The notes: generated by a model not told the origin, from the sequence alone. 64,000 bases of DNA from Rhodospirillales bacterium (GCA_016712595.1 JADJQT010000001.1:248001-312000); one strand, 5' to 3'; counted from the first letter of the stretch, positions 34,738 to 43,438 are shown. Program-made: numbers and translations.

Positions 34738-37005
34738 ATGCCCAAAACTCAAACGATGGCCTTCTCGGGGACATTATCGTCGCTGACAAAATGGTCTGCG
34801 CGGGGGCTGGTCATTGCCGGCGCCCTGCTCGCCGCGACATCAGGCGCGCTCGCCGCTACCACTTCGGGGCTCGATGCCCGCCCTTCCAATACCACTTGCC
34901 TTGCTGGCCCAAAGCCGGTTTCGGGGGGAGTTCAGTTAAAGCAGGTCTGGCCGGAACTCGGCGCCGTCGTTCCGTTCGCGATCCGGAACGCTCCCGATAA
35001 TTCCGCCTTCTACGTTGTTTCGCGCCAAGGCCAGATGTACAGGTTTAATCCTGGACACACGCCGGTTCTTGTCCTCGATCTTTCCAGCGAGGTTGGGCTC
35101 AACAACCAAAGTAATGCGTATACGGATCCTCCGATTGGATCCGAAAATTGGGGATTGGTTAGTTTCGCATTTGATCCCAACTTCGCGACGAATGGTCGCG
35201 TGTTCGTCCTTTATAATGGCCGAAAAGCGAGCGATCCCTACACGATATCTCAAGTCGCCCGCTATACCCTGAAGGCGGATCGCTCAGCATTCGATCCTGC
35301 CAGCCGCTTGCAAATTATTAGCCAGCCGCAACCCAGCGGGTATCTGCATCACTTCGGCGATCTGGCCTTCGGTCCAGATGGCGACCTCTACGTCGGCAGC
35401 GGTGACGGCACGTTGAATGGTCCCGAGTTCGTCGCGTCCGTGCCGGCTCAGGATCTGAGCGATCTTCGCGGAAAGATCCTTCGCCTTGACGTGCGCAATG
35501 GAACCTCCGCCGCGCCCTATGCGATTCCCGCCGACAACCCCTGGAAGAATGTCGCCGGGGCGCGGCCGGAAATCTATGCGCTTGGCGTCCGCAACCCCTG
35601 GCGGTTTTCCTTTGATGCCGTAACCGGTGACCTCTGGCTTGGCGATGTCGGGGAAGCCGAATGGGAAGAAGTCGACGTTGTCCCCAAAGGGGCTAATCTT
35701 GGCTGGAACGCCTGGGAAGCCAATCAATGCCGGAGTGACTATGCGGGACCGGGGACATGCGCATCTCTCGGCGCCACCGCACCCGCTATCAGCATTGCCC
35801 ACAACGGGAAGTACATGTCCGTCACCGGCGGAATCGTGTATCGCGGCTCCGCGATTTCCGATTTGTACGGTAAATATATCTTCGCCCTGTATGGGCCTCA
35901 GGAGCTATATTCGGTTACGAAAACAGGAACGCAGTACACGTCAAAAAAATTGCTCGACACGACCGGGGGGCTGACCGACTTTTTCACAGATTCTAACGGA
36001 GAAATTTACGGGCTCGATCCGTGGGCAGGGAAGATTTTTGAGCTCGTCCCCGGCGACAACGGGAACGGAACCGAGATTCCACAGCTCTTGTCGGAGACCG
36101 GTTGTGTTCGGCCCTACAACCATGCCGTTGCAAAAGTGAGTTTGATTCCCTACTCGGTCAACTCTCCGCTGTGGTCGGACGGCGCTGGCAAGAAGCGGTG
36201 GGCGGCACTGCCGAACGGCAAGACGATCGATGTCCTCGACGACGGAGATTTCTCCTTCCCCGTCGGCTCCGTGCTGATGAAAAACTTCATGTTTAAAGGG
36301 AAACCGTTCGAGACCCGCTTGCTCAAGCGTCACGACGATGGAACCTGGGCCGGATATACATATCAGTGGAATTCCGCCGGAACGGACGCCACCCTCGTGC
36401 CCAGTGATGGGCTGACGATCCAGGTCCGGACCAACCAGGGCGCCTTGATCAACTGGAAGCTGCCCAGCCGCGGCGAGTGCCTGCTCTGCCACACCGCAGC
36501 GGCGAACTACGCGCTTGGTCCCGAGATCGCCCAGCTCAACGGCAACTTCCATTACAACGAAACTGGGCGAACGGCGAATCAGGTCACCACGTGGGACGCG
36601 ATCGGCATGTTTAGTGAGCCACTCAGCGCGCCGGTTTCCGCCCTTCCCGCTCTCGCCGATTACAACGATGCGTCGTTGCCGACGACACCCCGGGCGCGCG
36701 CCTACCTGCACGCCAACTGTTCGTTCTGCCATCGACCCGAAAACATCACGCGGGCAACGATGGATCTTCGCTTCGAGACGCCGGTTCACGATATGAATGT
36801 CTGCGGTATCAAGCCGAACATCGGCGATCTTGGTATTGCCGATGCACAGTTGCTGTATCCGCAGCATCCCGAACTGTCGATCATTCCCGTTCGCATGCGG
36901 GCGCGCGGAGACAATCAAATGCCGCCGCTTGGAACCGTGCTCGCTCACTTCCGCGGCTACACGGTCGTCGAAAACTGGATCCGGCGAAAGGATGTCTGCC
37001 AATGA
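34738..37005 (+). CDS. PQQ-dependent sugar dehydrogenase fused to a diheme cytochrome c
   Basis: 755 residues with a signal peptide ending GALA. Residues ~60-440 form a soluble glucose/aldose dehydrogenase-like propeller: GLVSFAFDPNF, HHFGDLAFGPDGDLYVGSGDG, LRGKILRLD, GVRNPWRFSFD and GDVGEAEWEEVD are typical. The C-terminal ~270 residues hold two heme-c sites, CLLCH at 581-585 and CSFCH at 661-665, in a sequence like stand-alone diheme proteins; PPLGTVL supplies a possible axial Met region. It should oxidise a sugar or alcohol in the periplasm and pass electrons to its own hemes. The substrate is unproven. Confidence 0.85.
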   Translation: MPKTQTMAFSGTLSSLTKWSARGLVIAGALLAATSGALAATTSGLDARPSNTTCLAGPKPVSGGVQLKQVWPELGAVVPFAIRNAPDNSAFYVVSRQGQMYRFNPGHTPVLVLDLSSEVGLNNQSNAYTDPPIGSENWGLVSFAFDPNFATNGRVFVLYNGRKASDPYTISQVARYTLKADRSAFDPASRLQIISQPQPSGYLHHFGDLAFGPDGDLYVGSGDGTLNGPEFVASVPAQDLSDLRGKILRLDVRNGTSAAPYAIPADNPWKNVAGARPEIYALGVRNPWRFSFDAVTGDLWLGDVGEAEWEEVDVVPKGANLGWNAWEANQCRSDYAGPGTCASLGATAPAISIAHNGKYMSVTGGIVYRGSAISDLYGKYIFALYGPQELYSVTKTGTQYTSKKLLDTTGGLTDFFTDSNGEIYGLDPWAGKIFELVPGDNGNGTEIPQLLSETGCVRPYNHAVAKVSLIPYSVNSPLWSDGAGKKRWAALPNGKTIDVLDDGDFSFPVGSVLMKNFMFKGKPFETRLLKRHDDGTWAGYTYQWNSAGTDATLVPSDGLTIQVRTNQGALINWKLPSRGECLLCHTAAANYALGPEIAQLNGNFHYNETGRTANQVTTWDAIGMFSEPLSAPVSALPALADYNDASLPTTPRARAYLHANCSFCHRPENITRATMDLRFETPVHDMNVCGIKPNIGDLGIADAQLLYPQHPELSIIPVRMRARGDNQMPPLGTVLAHFRGYTVVENWIRRKDVCQ

Positions 37006-37278
37006 CGCGAACTGGATCACGTCACCATCGATCCAGGATCTTGAACAACTCCTGAGGACGTTTGGGCGCTGTGCGGACTTGGTTTCGCAAAGGAACCGAT
37101 GCCGCACAGCGAGCCCGGTCACCCCCTTCCGCTATCGCTCCCCACTGTCTTGGTGCGGACATGCCGCCCGCCCCAGCTCAATCTCTGGGTCCTGTGTGAG
37201 GCCGCGCGCCGGGCGCGATCCCGGATTCGGGCCGAACACGGCACAAATCCAGCGGGCAGAATGGATATGATCGGATAC

Positions 37279-37306
37279 GAGCTTTCGTTGGCTACACCGA
37301 AAGCTC
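37279..37306. terminator. 9-bp inverted repeat
   Basis: GAGCTTTCG at 37279-37287 is the exact reverse complement of CGAAAGCTC at 37298-37306 with a ten-base loop. It lies 274 bases past the PQQ-dehydrogenase stop codon. No U-tract follows. Confidence 0.4.
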
Positions 37307-37341
37307 AGCCCCCCAGGGCGCTACGGCTGGAATTTCCAGGT

Positions 37342-37369
37342 CGAGACGGATGGTTGCCCATCCGTCTCG
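37342..37369. terminator. Perfect 12-bp hairpin downstream of cspA
   Basis: CGAGACGGATGG at 37342-37353 pairs perfectly with CCATCCGTCTCG at 37358-37369 around TTGC. It begins 42 bases past the cspA stop, so it is a likely cspA terminator; on the plus strand it is followed by a T-rich stretch (ATTTATTTT), so it could also end transcription from the other side. Confidence 0.6.
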
Positions 37370-37411
37370 GAATCCAGATTTATTTTAATCGTGCTGAACG
37401 AATCGGTAGCG

Positions 37412-37618
37412 TCAGACGGCGCGCAGATTGACTGCCGACGATTTGCCCTGCTGACCGCGTTCCAGGTCGAATTCAATCCGCTGGCCCTCGCCGAGGTTTC
37501 CGAGACCGGAGCGCTCCACCGCGGAGATGTGCACAAAGACGTCCTTTGAACCATCATCCGGCTGAATAAAGCCATAACCTTTGGTGGCGTTGAACCACTT
37601 AACTGTACCGATAGACAT
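37412..37618 (-). CDS. cspA: Cold-shock domain protein
   Basis: 68-residue single cold-shock domain. RNP1 is KGYGFIQ and RNP2 is VFVHISAV, the nucleic-acid-binding surfaces. It opens MSIGTVKWFNATKGYGFIQP, close to the CspA family. It acts as an RNA chaperone or antiterminator in the cytoplasm. Whether this copy is cold-induced cannot be told. Confidence 0.95.
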   Translation of the reverse strand: MSIGTVKWFNATKGYGFIQPDDGSKDVFVHISAVERSGLGNLGEGQRIEFDLERGQQGKSSAVNLRAV

Positions 37619-37969
37619 TCAAGTTCTCTCGCGTAGGCGGCGACCGACGAGATTGCCGGTCTAATCACGATCCATTTCGGGATACGCACGATACAATCGC
37701 GGACCCAGTCGGGATGACGGGAGAACCCGGACTGAATAATGACTGCCGCACGTTAGGCGGGCGGGCCGACGAATTCAATTGGCGAATTTAGTCTTTCGTC
37801 CGCGATGGGGCTGGTTCGGGAGTCTGATGGATGAAGACGGCACCGATATGCATTCGAAATGACCATACCGGCCCCTGAACTGCTATCGTTGCGATGCTCG
37901 AACGACGCGGCGCCGTTGGGACGCGCGACTGGATATCATGCCGCCGCCAGAACCGTTAAAGGAATGCCC
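37619..37969. promoter_or_regulatory. Divergent region between cspA and a small-protein gene
   Basis: 351 bases. It must hold the cspA promoter and any 5' leader, and the promoter of the plus-strand small gene. I see no clear motif. The end TAAAGGA at 37957-37963 is the ribosome-binding site of the small gene. Confidence 0.45.
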
Positions 37970-38140
37970 ATGCCTCGTAAGCCCAATTATCAATTTGACC
38001 GCCTTGAGCGTGAGCGGGCAAAGGCGGAAAAGCGCGCCGAACGGATGAAAGCGAAACAGGGAAAGACGACACGACCAGGGGATGACGATGAGCCCGCGCC
38101 GGATTCGGTCACTCAGCCAGACGAGCCGCGCGAATCCTGA
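37970..38140 (+). CDS. Small basic/acidic protein, alphaproteobacterial type
   Basis: 56 residues from the ATG at 37970, which has AAAGGA six bases upstream (an ATG at 37964 lies too close). It opens MPRKPNYQFDRLERERAKAE and continues with a Lys/Glu/Arg-rich helix, then an acidic tail. Proteins starting with a MPRKPNY-like sequence are common in Alphaproteobacteria but have no assigned function that I know. No membrane segment or Cys. Confidence 0.7.
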   Translation: MPRKPNYQFDRLERERAKAEKRAERMKAKQGKTTRPGDDDEPAPDSVTQPDEPRES

Positions 38141-38231
38141 CGGAGCGGCCGGCTCAAACGGTAAACCTCATCTGGCTATCCCCGGTGAACGTGTCCCCGG
38201 TGAACGAAGCGTATCGCGGCCGGACAGCCGG

Positions 38232-38789
38232 TCAGACCCGTTCGGCAAACCAGATCGCCGCGCGGGTGCCGGCACGGATGGCCGAGGTCAACGCGCGATA
38301 TGCGGGCGCTTGTTCGGCACCATGGGCGAGCGCCGTCTCGCCATGCTCAATCTCCTCGTTCCGGTAGCGGGAACACAGTTCGCGTAGCTCGGCTTCGTCG
38401 TCGCCCAGCAGTTCGACCTGGCGGCCATAATGTTCATCGATGACGGCCTCGACGGCAACGGTACAAGCCATCGCCGCCCTTGCTCCGAGCAACGCCGTCG
38501 CGGCACCAAGGGCGAACCCACCGACATGCCAAAGCGGCTGTAGGGCCGTCGGTCGGACGCGACGTTGCGGCAGGAGCGAATCAAAGGTTGCAAGGTGTTC
38601 GCGTTCCTTGTCCGCCATCTCGCGGATCACCGGGCCAACGCTTCGGCGACCCAGAACCCTGAGTTGGCCCTCGTAAATTCGCACGGCGCCATATTCGCCC
38701 GCGTGATTTACCCGCAGTACGCGCTCGATCACGTCGTTCTTCGTCAGATCGCCATGCAGGCGCCCGGTCCGCGGCGTTGTTTCCGTCAT
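38232..38789 (-). CDS. coq7: Demethoxyubiquinone hydroxylase (Coq7 family)
   Basis: 185 residues. A ferritin-like di-iron monooxygenase that hydroxylates demethoxyubiquinone in the penultimate step of ubiquinone synthesis. Iron-ligand motifs include HAGEYGAVRIYEGQ (E), EREHLATFDSLL (ExxH) and RNEEIEHGETALAHG (ExxH), with EAVIDEHYGRQ between. The start overlaps the dsbB-like stop by four bases (ATGA), so the two are translationally coupled. Confidence 0.93.
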   Translation of the reverse strand: MTETTPRTGRLHGDLTKNDVIERVLRVNHAGEYGAVRIYEGQLRVLGRRSVGPVIREMADKEREHLATFDSLLPQRRVRPTALQPLWHVGGFALGAATALLGARAAMACTVAVEAVIDEHYGRQVELLGDDEAELRELCSRYRNEEIEHGETALAHGAEQAPAYRALTSAIRAGTRAAIWFAERV

Positions 38790-39316
38790 GTTCCGCGCTT
38801 TCTCTTCATCCGGCGCAACCCCACCAAACAACCGAGGCTTAGCACCATTGAGACGATGGCGTTATAGCCTGCAAGCGAGAGGCCGAACAGCCGCCAGTCG
38901 ACCTGATCGCACGGCCGGATCGGCTCCGCCAGGGCTGCGGCGCTCAAATCCTGCAGGCCGAGGCCGCTTACCGGGCCACCGCTACAGCCGGCGATCGACC
39001 CCCACCAGTGCTGCTCAACGCCAACATGGAAAAAGGCAAGCGCGCTGCCGATGCCAAAAACGGCCGCGCACAGGACGATCGGCAGCCGCGGTCCGATGCC
39101 TGTCCTGCCGGCCAGCGCGACAGCCGATGTCACCGCCGCCAACGCCCAAGGCAGGCGTTCGTAAAGACACAAGATGCACGGCTGAAGACCAAAGACGTAC
39201 TGCCCCGCGAACGCTGCCACCAGCCCAGCGAGGCTGGCAAGCAACACGATGGCGAGAATCCCGTCGCCGCCGCCAGTCAGATGGCTTGGCCTCGTTATCG
39301 ATGCAAGAACGCGCAT
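38786..39316 (-). CDS. dsbB: Disulfide bond formation protein DsbB
   Basis: 176 residues with four membrane segments. It reoxidises DsbA and passes electrons to ubiquinone. The first Cys pair is GLQPCILCLYERLPW and the second pair is the Cys in AGCSGG and RPCDQVDW. The start ATG at 39316 (MRVLASITRPSHL) is favoured over an upstream one. Its coupling to coq7 is functionally sensible, since DsbB uses quinone. Confidence 0.9.
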   Translation of the reverse strand: MRVLASITRPSHLTGGGDGILAIVLLASLAGLVAAFAGQYVFGLQPCILCLYERLPWALAAVTSAVALAGRTGIGPRLPIVLCAAVFGIGSALAFFHVGVEQHWWGSIAGCSGGPVSGLGLQDLSAAALAEPIRPCDQVDWRLFGLSLAGYNAIVSMVLSLGCLVGLRRMKRKRGT

Positions 39317-39848
39317 GCCCGGCCCGCTTTGCCGTGGGTTCTGTTCGGCATATAGCGAGTCGCAGACATCCACACCACAACAACGCGCCGCGCGACCGCT
39401 ACCTTATCCGTCTGTCGCGATAACCGTAACCTCGCCGTGCGAGAAACGGCCCTGTCAAGTTGACAGGCGGATGTGTTGTCGGGCCGGGCAGGTTGGCTAT
39501 GATGCGGCATAACGATGCGCTCTGTGCCCCGGTTGGCCGGGCACCGCGGGTAGTGCCCGCCTCCAAGCTCAAGAGCGACGCCGTTGCCAGGCGCGAGATC
39601 ATGGAGGCGCCGAGCGCCGGCAGCGCAAGGGGATTTACAACCGGGCCGAGGTCATAGATGCCCAGCTGGCGGCGCAACCCGCCCAATACCGCCGAAGTCA
39701 GCATCCGCGCGTTCTTGATCGGATTCCACCCGAACGACTTGACGGTAGCCCATAGACGCCGCTCTGTAGCGTGTCGCGGACTCACCCCCTTAGTACCGTC
39801 GTCGCGAATCTTGGCGATCTTGCGCCTCAACGAAAAGAAAATGGAAAT
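39317..39848. other. Intergenic region before the interrupted gene
   Basis: 532 bases between dsbB and the secreted-protein remnant. Contains the left copy of a 95-base dispersed repeat at 39643-39737. A reading frame on the minus strand covers much of it (to 39830), but the matching frame in the right repeat copy has a stop, so I do not call it a gene. Confidence 0.5.
39643..39737 (-). repeat. Dispersed 95-base repeat, left copy
   Basis: Read on the minus strand it matches 63289-63383 on the plus strand, without gaps, at 77 of 95 positions (counted by eye). The longest shared block is CGGGTTGCGCCGCCA. It lies about 230 bases from the IS1182-type element; the other copy is next to an IS6 remnant. 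Confidence 0.75.
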
Positions 39849-40013
39849 ATGAGAGTGTTCCTCCCTCTATTCGTGGCCATGGTTACCATGATTACCCCGG
39901 CTCGATGGGTGGGAGCACAAGATTTCGTATGCCATGTCCTCCCCGGCGCCCAGACGGTTTATGGGAGAGGCTGTGTGAAAACGCGGGGTGGGCTATTGTT
40001 GGCGGCGGGTTAG
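39849..40013 (+). pseudogene. Secreted-protein gene cut by an IS element
   Basis: An ATG at 39849 starts a clear signal peptide, MRVFLPLFVAMVTMITPARW, cleaved near VGAQ, followed by DFVCHVLPGAQTVYG. The frame reaches the IS1182 left inverted repeat at 39967 and then stops at 40013 inside the element, where residues no longer look protein-like. No continuation is seen on the far side of the element. The family cannot be identified from the ~40 native residues. Confidence 0.7.
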
Positions 40014-41546
40014 CCGGGGGTGCGCATGAGCCGCTTCATCGAAGGCGAGGACCGACTGCAGCAGTCGCTGCTGCCGAACTGCATCGACGATTATGTTTCC
40101 GAGGACAATCCGGTGCGGGTGGTCGAGGCCTATGTCGACGAACTCGACTTGGCGGCGTTGGGTTTTGATCGGGCGAGCCCGGCGGCAACGGGCCGTCCTG
40201 CCTACCATCCGGCGACGCTGCTCGAGATTTACCTGTACGGCTACCTCAACCGCATCCAGTCGAGCCACCGGCTCGAGCGCGAGGCGCGGCGCAATCTCGA
40301 GCTGATGTGGCTCACCCGCCGGCTCGCCCCGACTTCAAGACGATCGCCGACTTTCGCCGCGACAACGGCGCCGCGATCCGTGCGGCGTGTGCCGAGTTCA
40401 TCCTGCTGTGCCGCCGGCTGGGGCTTTTCAGCCAAGCGGTGGCGGCGATCGACGGCAGCAAGTTCAAGGCGGTCAACGCCCGCGACCGCAACTACACACC
40501 GGGCAAGCTGCAGCGCCGCATCGAACAGATCGAGGCCAGCGTCGCCCGCTGGCTCGGCGCGCTGGACGCGGCCGACCTGCAGGAGGGCTCGGTCGCGCAA
40601 GACAAAGCGGTGCGGCTGGCGGAGAAGGTCGCGGCGATGCGCGCCAAGGTGCGCGAGCTGCGTGCTTTGAAGGCGCGGGTGGAAGCCGCGCCCGACGGCC
40701 AGATCTCGCTGACCGACCCCGACGCACGGGCGATGGCGACCAACATGCGCGGCGCCAGCGTCGTCGGCTACAACGTGCAGACGGCGGTCGAGACCGAGCA
40801 TCATCTGATCGTCGCGCACGAGGTTACGAACGTCGTCGTCGACCGGGCGTTGCTGGCACCGATGGCGGCCAGGGCGAAGGCGGCGATGGGCCAGGACGCG
40901 ATCGACGTGCTGGCCGACCGCGGCTATTTCAGCAGCGAGCAGATCCGGGCATGCGAAGCGATCGGGTGACCCCCTACCTGCCCAAGCCGCTGACCTCGGG
41001 GGCAAGAGCCGAGGGCCGCTATGCCAAAGAGGACTTCGTCTATCTGCCGGCCGAGGACGCCTATCGCTGTCCCGCCGGCGAGGTGCTCCCGCGCCGTTTC
41101 GGCTCGGTCCTGCAGGGCCGGACGATGATCACCTACTTTTCGACCCGCTGCGGCGAGTGCGCGCTGAAGAGCCGGTGCACGCCGGCCAAGGAACGGCGTG
41201 TCCGGCGCTGGGAGCACGAGGCGGTCATCGACGCCATGCTGGCGCGGATCGAGCACGCGCCCGAGGCAATGACGGTGCGCCGCCGCACGGTCGAGCATCC
41301 TTTCGCCACGCTCAAGGCCTGGATGGGTGCGACGCACTCCCTCACCAGGGGGCTGGAGCGGGTGCGAACGGAAATGAGCCTGCACGTGCTCGCCTACAAC
41401 ATGAAACGGGTGATCAATCTCCTCGGCACCCGACCGCTCATCGCCGCGATCCGCAGCTGAGGCGCGATCTCGTCCCGCCGACTGCGCCCGCACCAGCCAA
41501 GGTGCCTGCCAATCGGCGATTGAGCACCAGTTTTCACACGGGCTCG
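39967..41546 (+). mobile_element. IS1182-type insertion sequence
   Basis: Bounded by imperfect inverted repeats: 39967-39985 and 41528-41546 share GTGTGAAAAC and match at 15 of 19 positions. It encloses one broken transposase. I see no clear target duplication; the right flank runs into IS3-type coding sequence, which the element may have interrupted. Confidence 0.8.
40026..41460 (+). pseudogene. IS1182-family transposase, two frameshifts
   Basis: Three overlapping plus-strand frames give one transposase. The first part (MSRFIEGEDRLQQSLLPNCI ... SSHRLEREARRNLELMWLTR) holds the N-terminal DUF772 domain. The frame changes near 40340, where CTCGCCCCGACTTC lacks one C. The middle part (PDFKTIADFRRDNGAAIRAA, AAIDGSKFKAVNARD) carries the DDE start, with later VLADRGYFSS. 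The frame changes again near 40967 (ATCGGGTGACC lacks one G). The last part (VTPYLPKPLTSG, CGECALKSRC, VEHPFATLKAWMG) ends at 41460. Both breaks are one-base losses in short homopolymers. Confidence 0.85.
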
Positions 41547-41737
41547 GGATGGGCAAGCGCGCCGGGCGCGGAGCCCTCAGATTGCTCAAGCGCCCGGCGC
41601 GCTTCGGCGGGGATCTGGTTGCCGAGCGATGAGTGTGGCCTGACGGTGTTATAGTCGTAGCGCCAGAGGGCCAGCTTGCGGCGGGCATCGGCGAGGCTAT
41701 CGAATATCTCTTCGTTGAGGCATTCATCGCGCAAGCT
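41534..41737 (-). pseudogene. IS3-family transposase, C-terminal remnant
   Basis: On the minus strand, SLRDECLNEEIFDSLADARR, YDYNTVRPHSSLGNQIPAEA and the following residues are the C-terminal end of an IS3-type OrfB integrase. The fragment starts at about 41737 where it joins an IS630 remnant, and it ends within the IS1182 right end. The N-terminal part, including the first catalytic Asp, is missing. Confidence 0.8.
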
Positions 41738-41915
41738 GACCAAGCGGCACCTGAAGCGCGGTGTCTTCCGTTCACTGGTCAACCTGCAGACCGCGATCAT
41801 CCGCTTCCTCGACGAAACCAACGACGACCCGAAGCCCTTCGCCTGGACCACCGACCCCAACCGCATCATCGCCGCCGTCAAATGCGGGCCCCAAACATTG
41901 GATTCGATCCACTAG
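41736..41915 (+). pseudogene. IS630-family transposase, C-terminal remnant
   Basis: LTKRHLKRGVFRSLVNLQTA, RFLDETNDDPKPFAWTTDPN and IIAAVKCGPQTLDSIH match the C-terminal end of IS630-type DDE transposases. The fragment is in the opposite direction to the IS3 remnant it abuts, so two elements were joined by insertion or deletion. The catalytic DDE part is absent. Confidence 0.8.
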
Positions 41916-41989
41916 CGCTCAAAATCCCGGTTCGCAGGCACGACAAAGAGATCACGGCTGGCGAATGTCGTGAGCCGTAAAATAAGCAG

Positions 41990-42592
41990 CTATTTGCGAA
42001 AGCTCGCCACCAATGCGTCCAGGGACCCTTTGGCGCCGGACAGGATCGAGACCCCGTCGCCCATAAGCAGCGTTTCAATATCGAGCGCAGCCAGATCCTC
42101 AAGGCTGCGTCTCAGTTGCACGGGATCGTCCATGACCGCTTCGGGCAGGAGTCCGCACCTGCCGGGTGGATTGCCGATCACGGCATCGCCGACGAATAGC
42201 AGCTTTCTCGCTTCCCAGAACAATGCGACCTCGCCCGGGGACTTTCCCGATACGCCGACAACCAGCAACGGCCCAACGCGCTCGCCCACCTCCAGGGCAT
42301 CGTCGATTTCCGCTCCCTCGCCGCGTGCGTGATCTCGATCGTGCGCATGGATCGCTGTTCGCGCGCCAAGCCGTGCACGAAGCAGATTGGAGGCCCGCGT
42401 ATGGTTGCGGTTGGTCAACAGGATCCGCGTCGCTCCCATGGCAACTATCTCGTCGAGCACCGAATCCTCCGGCTCGACCGGATCGATACAAAGATTGCCG
42501 TCCGGATGGCGGATCAGATGGCCATTGAAATCATAGCCATGCCGCTCTGATCGCCGTGACCAGACGACGACGTCAGGGACGATTTCCCGCAT
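41990..42592 (-). CDS. Metallo-beta-lactamase-fold protein lacking the usual metal site
   Basis: 200 residues. The fold is recognisable (GYDFNGHLIRHPDGNLCIDP, LLTNRNHTRASNLLRARLGA, LLVVGVSGKSPGEVALFWEA, LLFVGDAVIGNPPG). The normal HxHxDH metal motif is replaced by NRNHTR, leaving one His, as in a divergent subfamily of the fold. It is likely non-hydrolytic or has changed chemistry. It is monocistronic, ahead of an SDR gene on the same strand. Confidence 0.75.
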   Translation of the reverse strand: MREIVPDVVVWSRRSERHGYDFNGHLIRHPDGNLCIDPVEPEDSVLDEIVAMGATRILLTNRNHTRASNLLRARLGARTAIHAHDRDHARGEGAEIDDALEVGERVGPLLVVGVSGKSPGEVALFWEARKLLFVGDAVIGNPPGRCGLLPEAVMDDPVQLRRSLEDLAALDIETLLMGDGVSILSGAKGSLDALVASFRK

Positions 42593-42769
42593 TCCTCCCT
42601 CCTTACAAAGCTCCTGTGGGAACGATTATGGCGATTTATGCTGCCAGTAGTCCGGGTAATTGGATTAGCCATCCCCGTCGCGGTGCCGCAGAGCGTCGCC
42701 GCGCGAGAGGTGAATTACCCTTTTGGTGTTGCTCCAGCCGCGCTCGTCTTGGCCTGACGATCGAAAATG

Positions 42770-43438
42770 CTAGCGGCAAACCCACCCGCCGCACACGGGA
42801 AAGACCTGGCCAACGAAACAGTCTGCAGCCGGACTGCAGAGATAGGCGGCAAAGAGCGCGTCTTCGCGGGGAGAAACCAACCGACCGAGGGGAACCTCGC
42901 GCTTCAATCGTTCCTGAAATGCCGGGTTGGCCTGCACACTGGCGGGAAAATACGTCTGATTGTCGACAAAGTTCTGCGCGATCGCATTGATCTGCACATT
43001 GTGCGCCGCAGCTTCGATGCCGACCGCCTGAATATACGCCAGTTGCGCGCCTCTGGCCGCACTGTATGTCGAGGCCCGCTTCATCCCGCGCAATGCCGAA
43101 GCACTTCCGATCAGGAGGACTTTACCCGAACGGCGCGCGATCATCTGGGGGAGCACGGCTCGAACCAGCCGCGGGAGAGGATCGACCAGATGGGAGAAGA
43201 CGCTGTGCCATTCATCTTCGCCGACGTCAACCGCCGGGGTCGTCGGCGCGGTGATTGCCAGATTAGCCACCAGGACGTCGATCCGCCCCGCCTCACTGAC
43301 AATCGCGGCCGGCAGATCGGGCTCGGTCATTGCCCGACCATCGCTCACTACTTCCGCTCCGAGTTCCTCGAAAACCGCGCACAGGACCGGACCCATGAAG
43401 TCCGCCGCCTGTGTCACCAGTATTCTTAGGCCGCTCAA
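42770..43438 (-). CDS. Divergent SDR-like protein
   Basis: 222 residues with SDR architecture (RIDVLVANLAITAP, VLLIGSASALRGMKRASTYS, NAIAQNFVDNQ). The usual cofactor loop TGxxxGxG is replaced by TQAADFMGP, and the catalytic YxxxK reads YSAAR, with Arg instead of Lys. Related halohydrin dehalogenases have a changed cofactor loop and a YxxxR site, so it may be one of those or a divergent SDR. It lies downstream of rho on the same strand. Confidence 0.7.
   Translation of the reverse strand: MSGLRILVTQAADFMGPVLCAVFEELGAEVVSDGRAMTEPDLPAAIVSEAGRIDVLVANLAITAPTTPAVDVGEDEWHSVFSHLVDPLPRLVRAVLPQMIARRSGKVLLIGSASALRGMKRASTYSAARGAQLAYIQAVGIEAAAHNVQINAIAQNFVDNQTYFPASVQANPAFQERLKREVPLGRLVSPREDALFAAYLCSPAADCFVGQVFPVCGGWVCR

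Larger units (their letters stand above)
37006..37411. other. Intergenic region with two perfect hairpins
   Basis: No gene is seen. It separates the PQQ-dehydrogenase (plus) from cspA (minus), which converge. Two inverted repeats at 37279-37306 and 37342-37369 are listed separately. Confidence 0.6.

Noticed and set aside
39399..39830. Minus-strand reading frame of 143 residues containing FGWNPIKNARMLTSAVLGG
   Set aside because: Its core is the dispersed repeat; in the right copy the same frame is stopped, and a different frame is better kept, so it is not supported as a gene.
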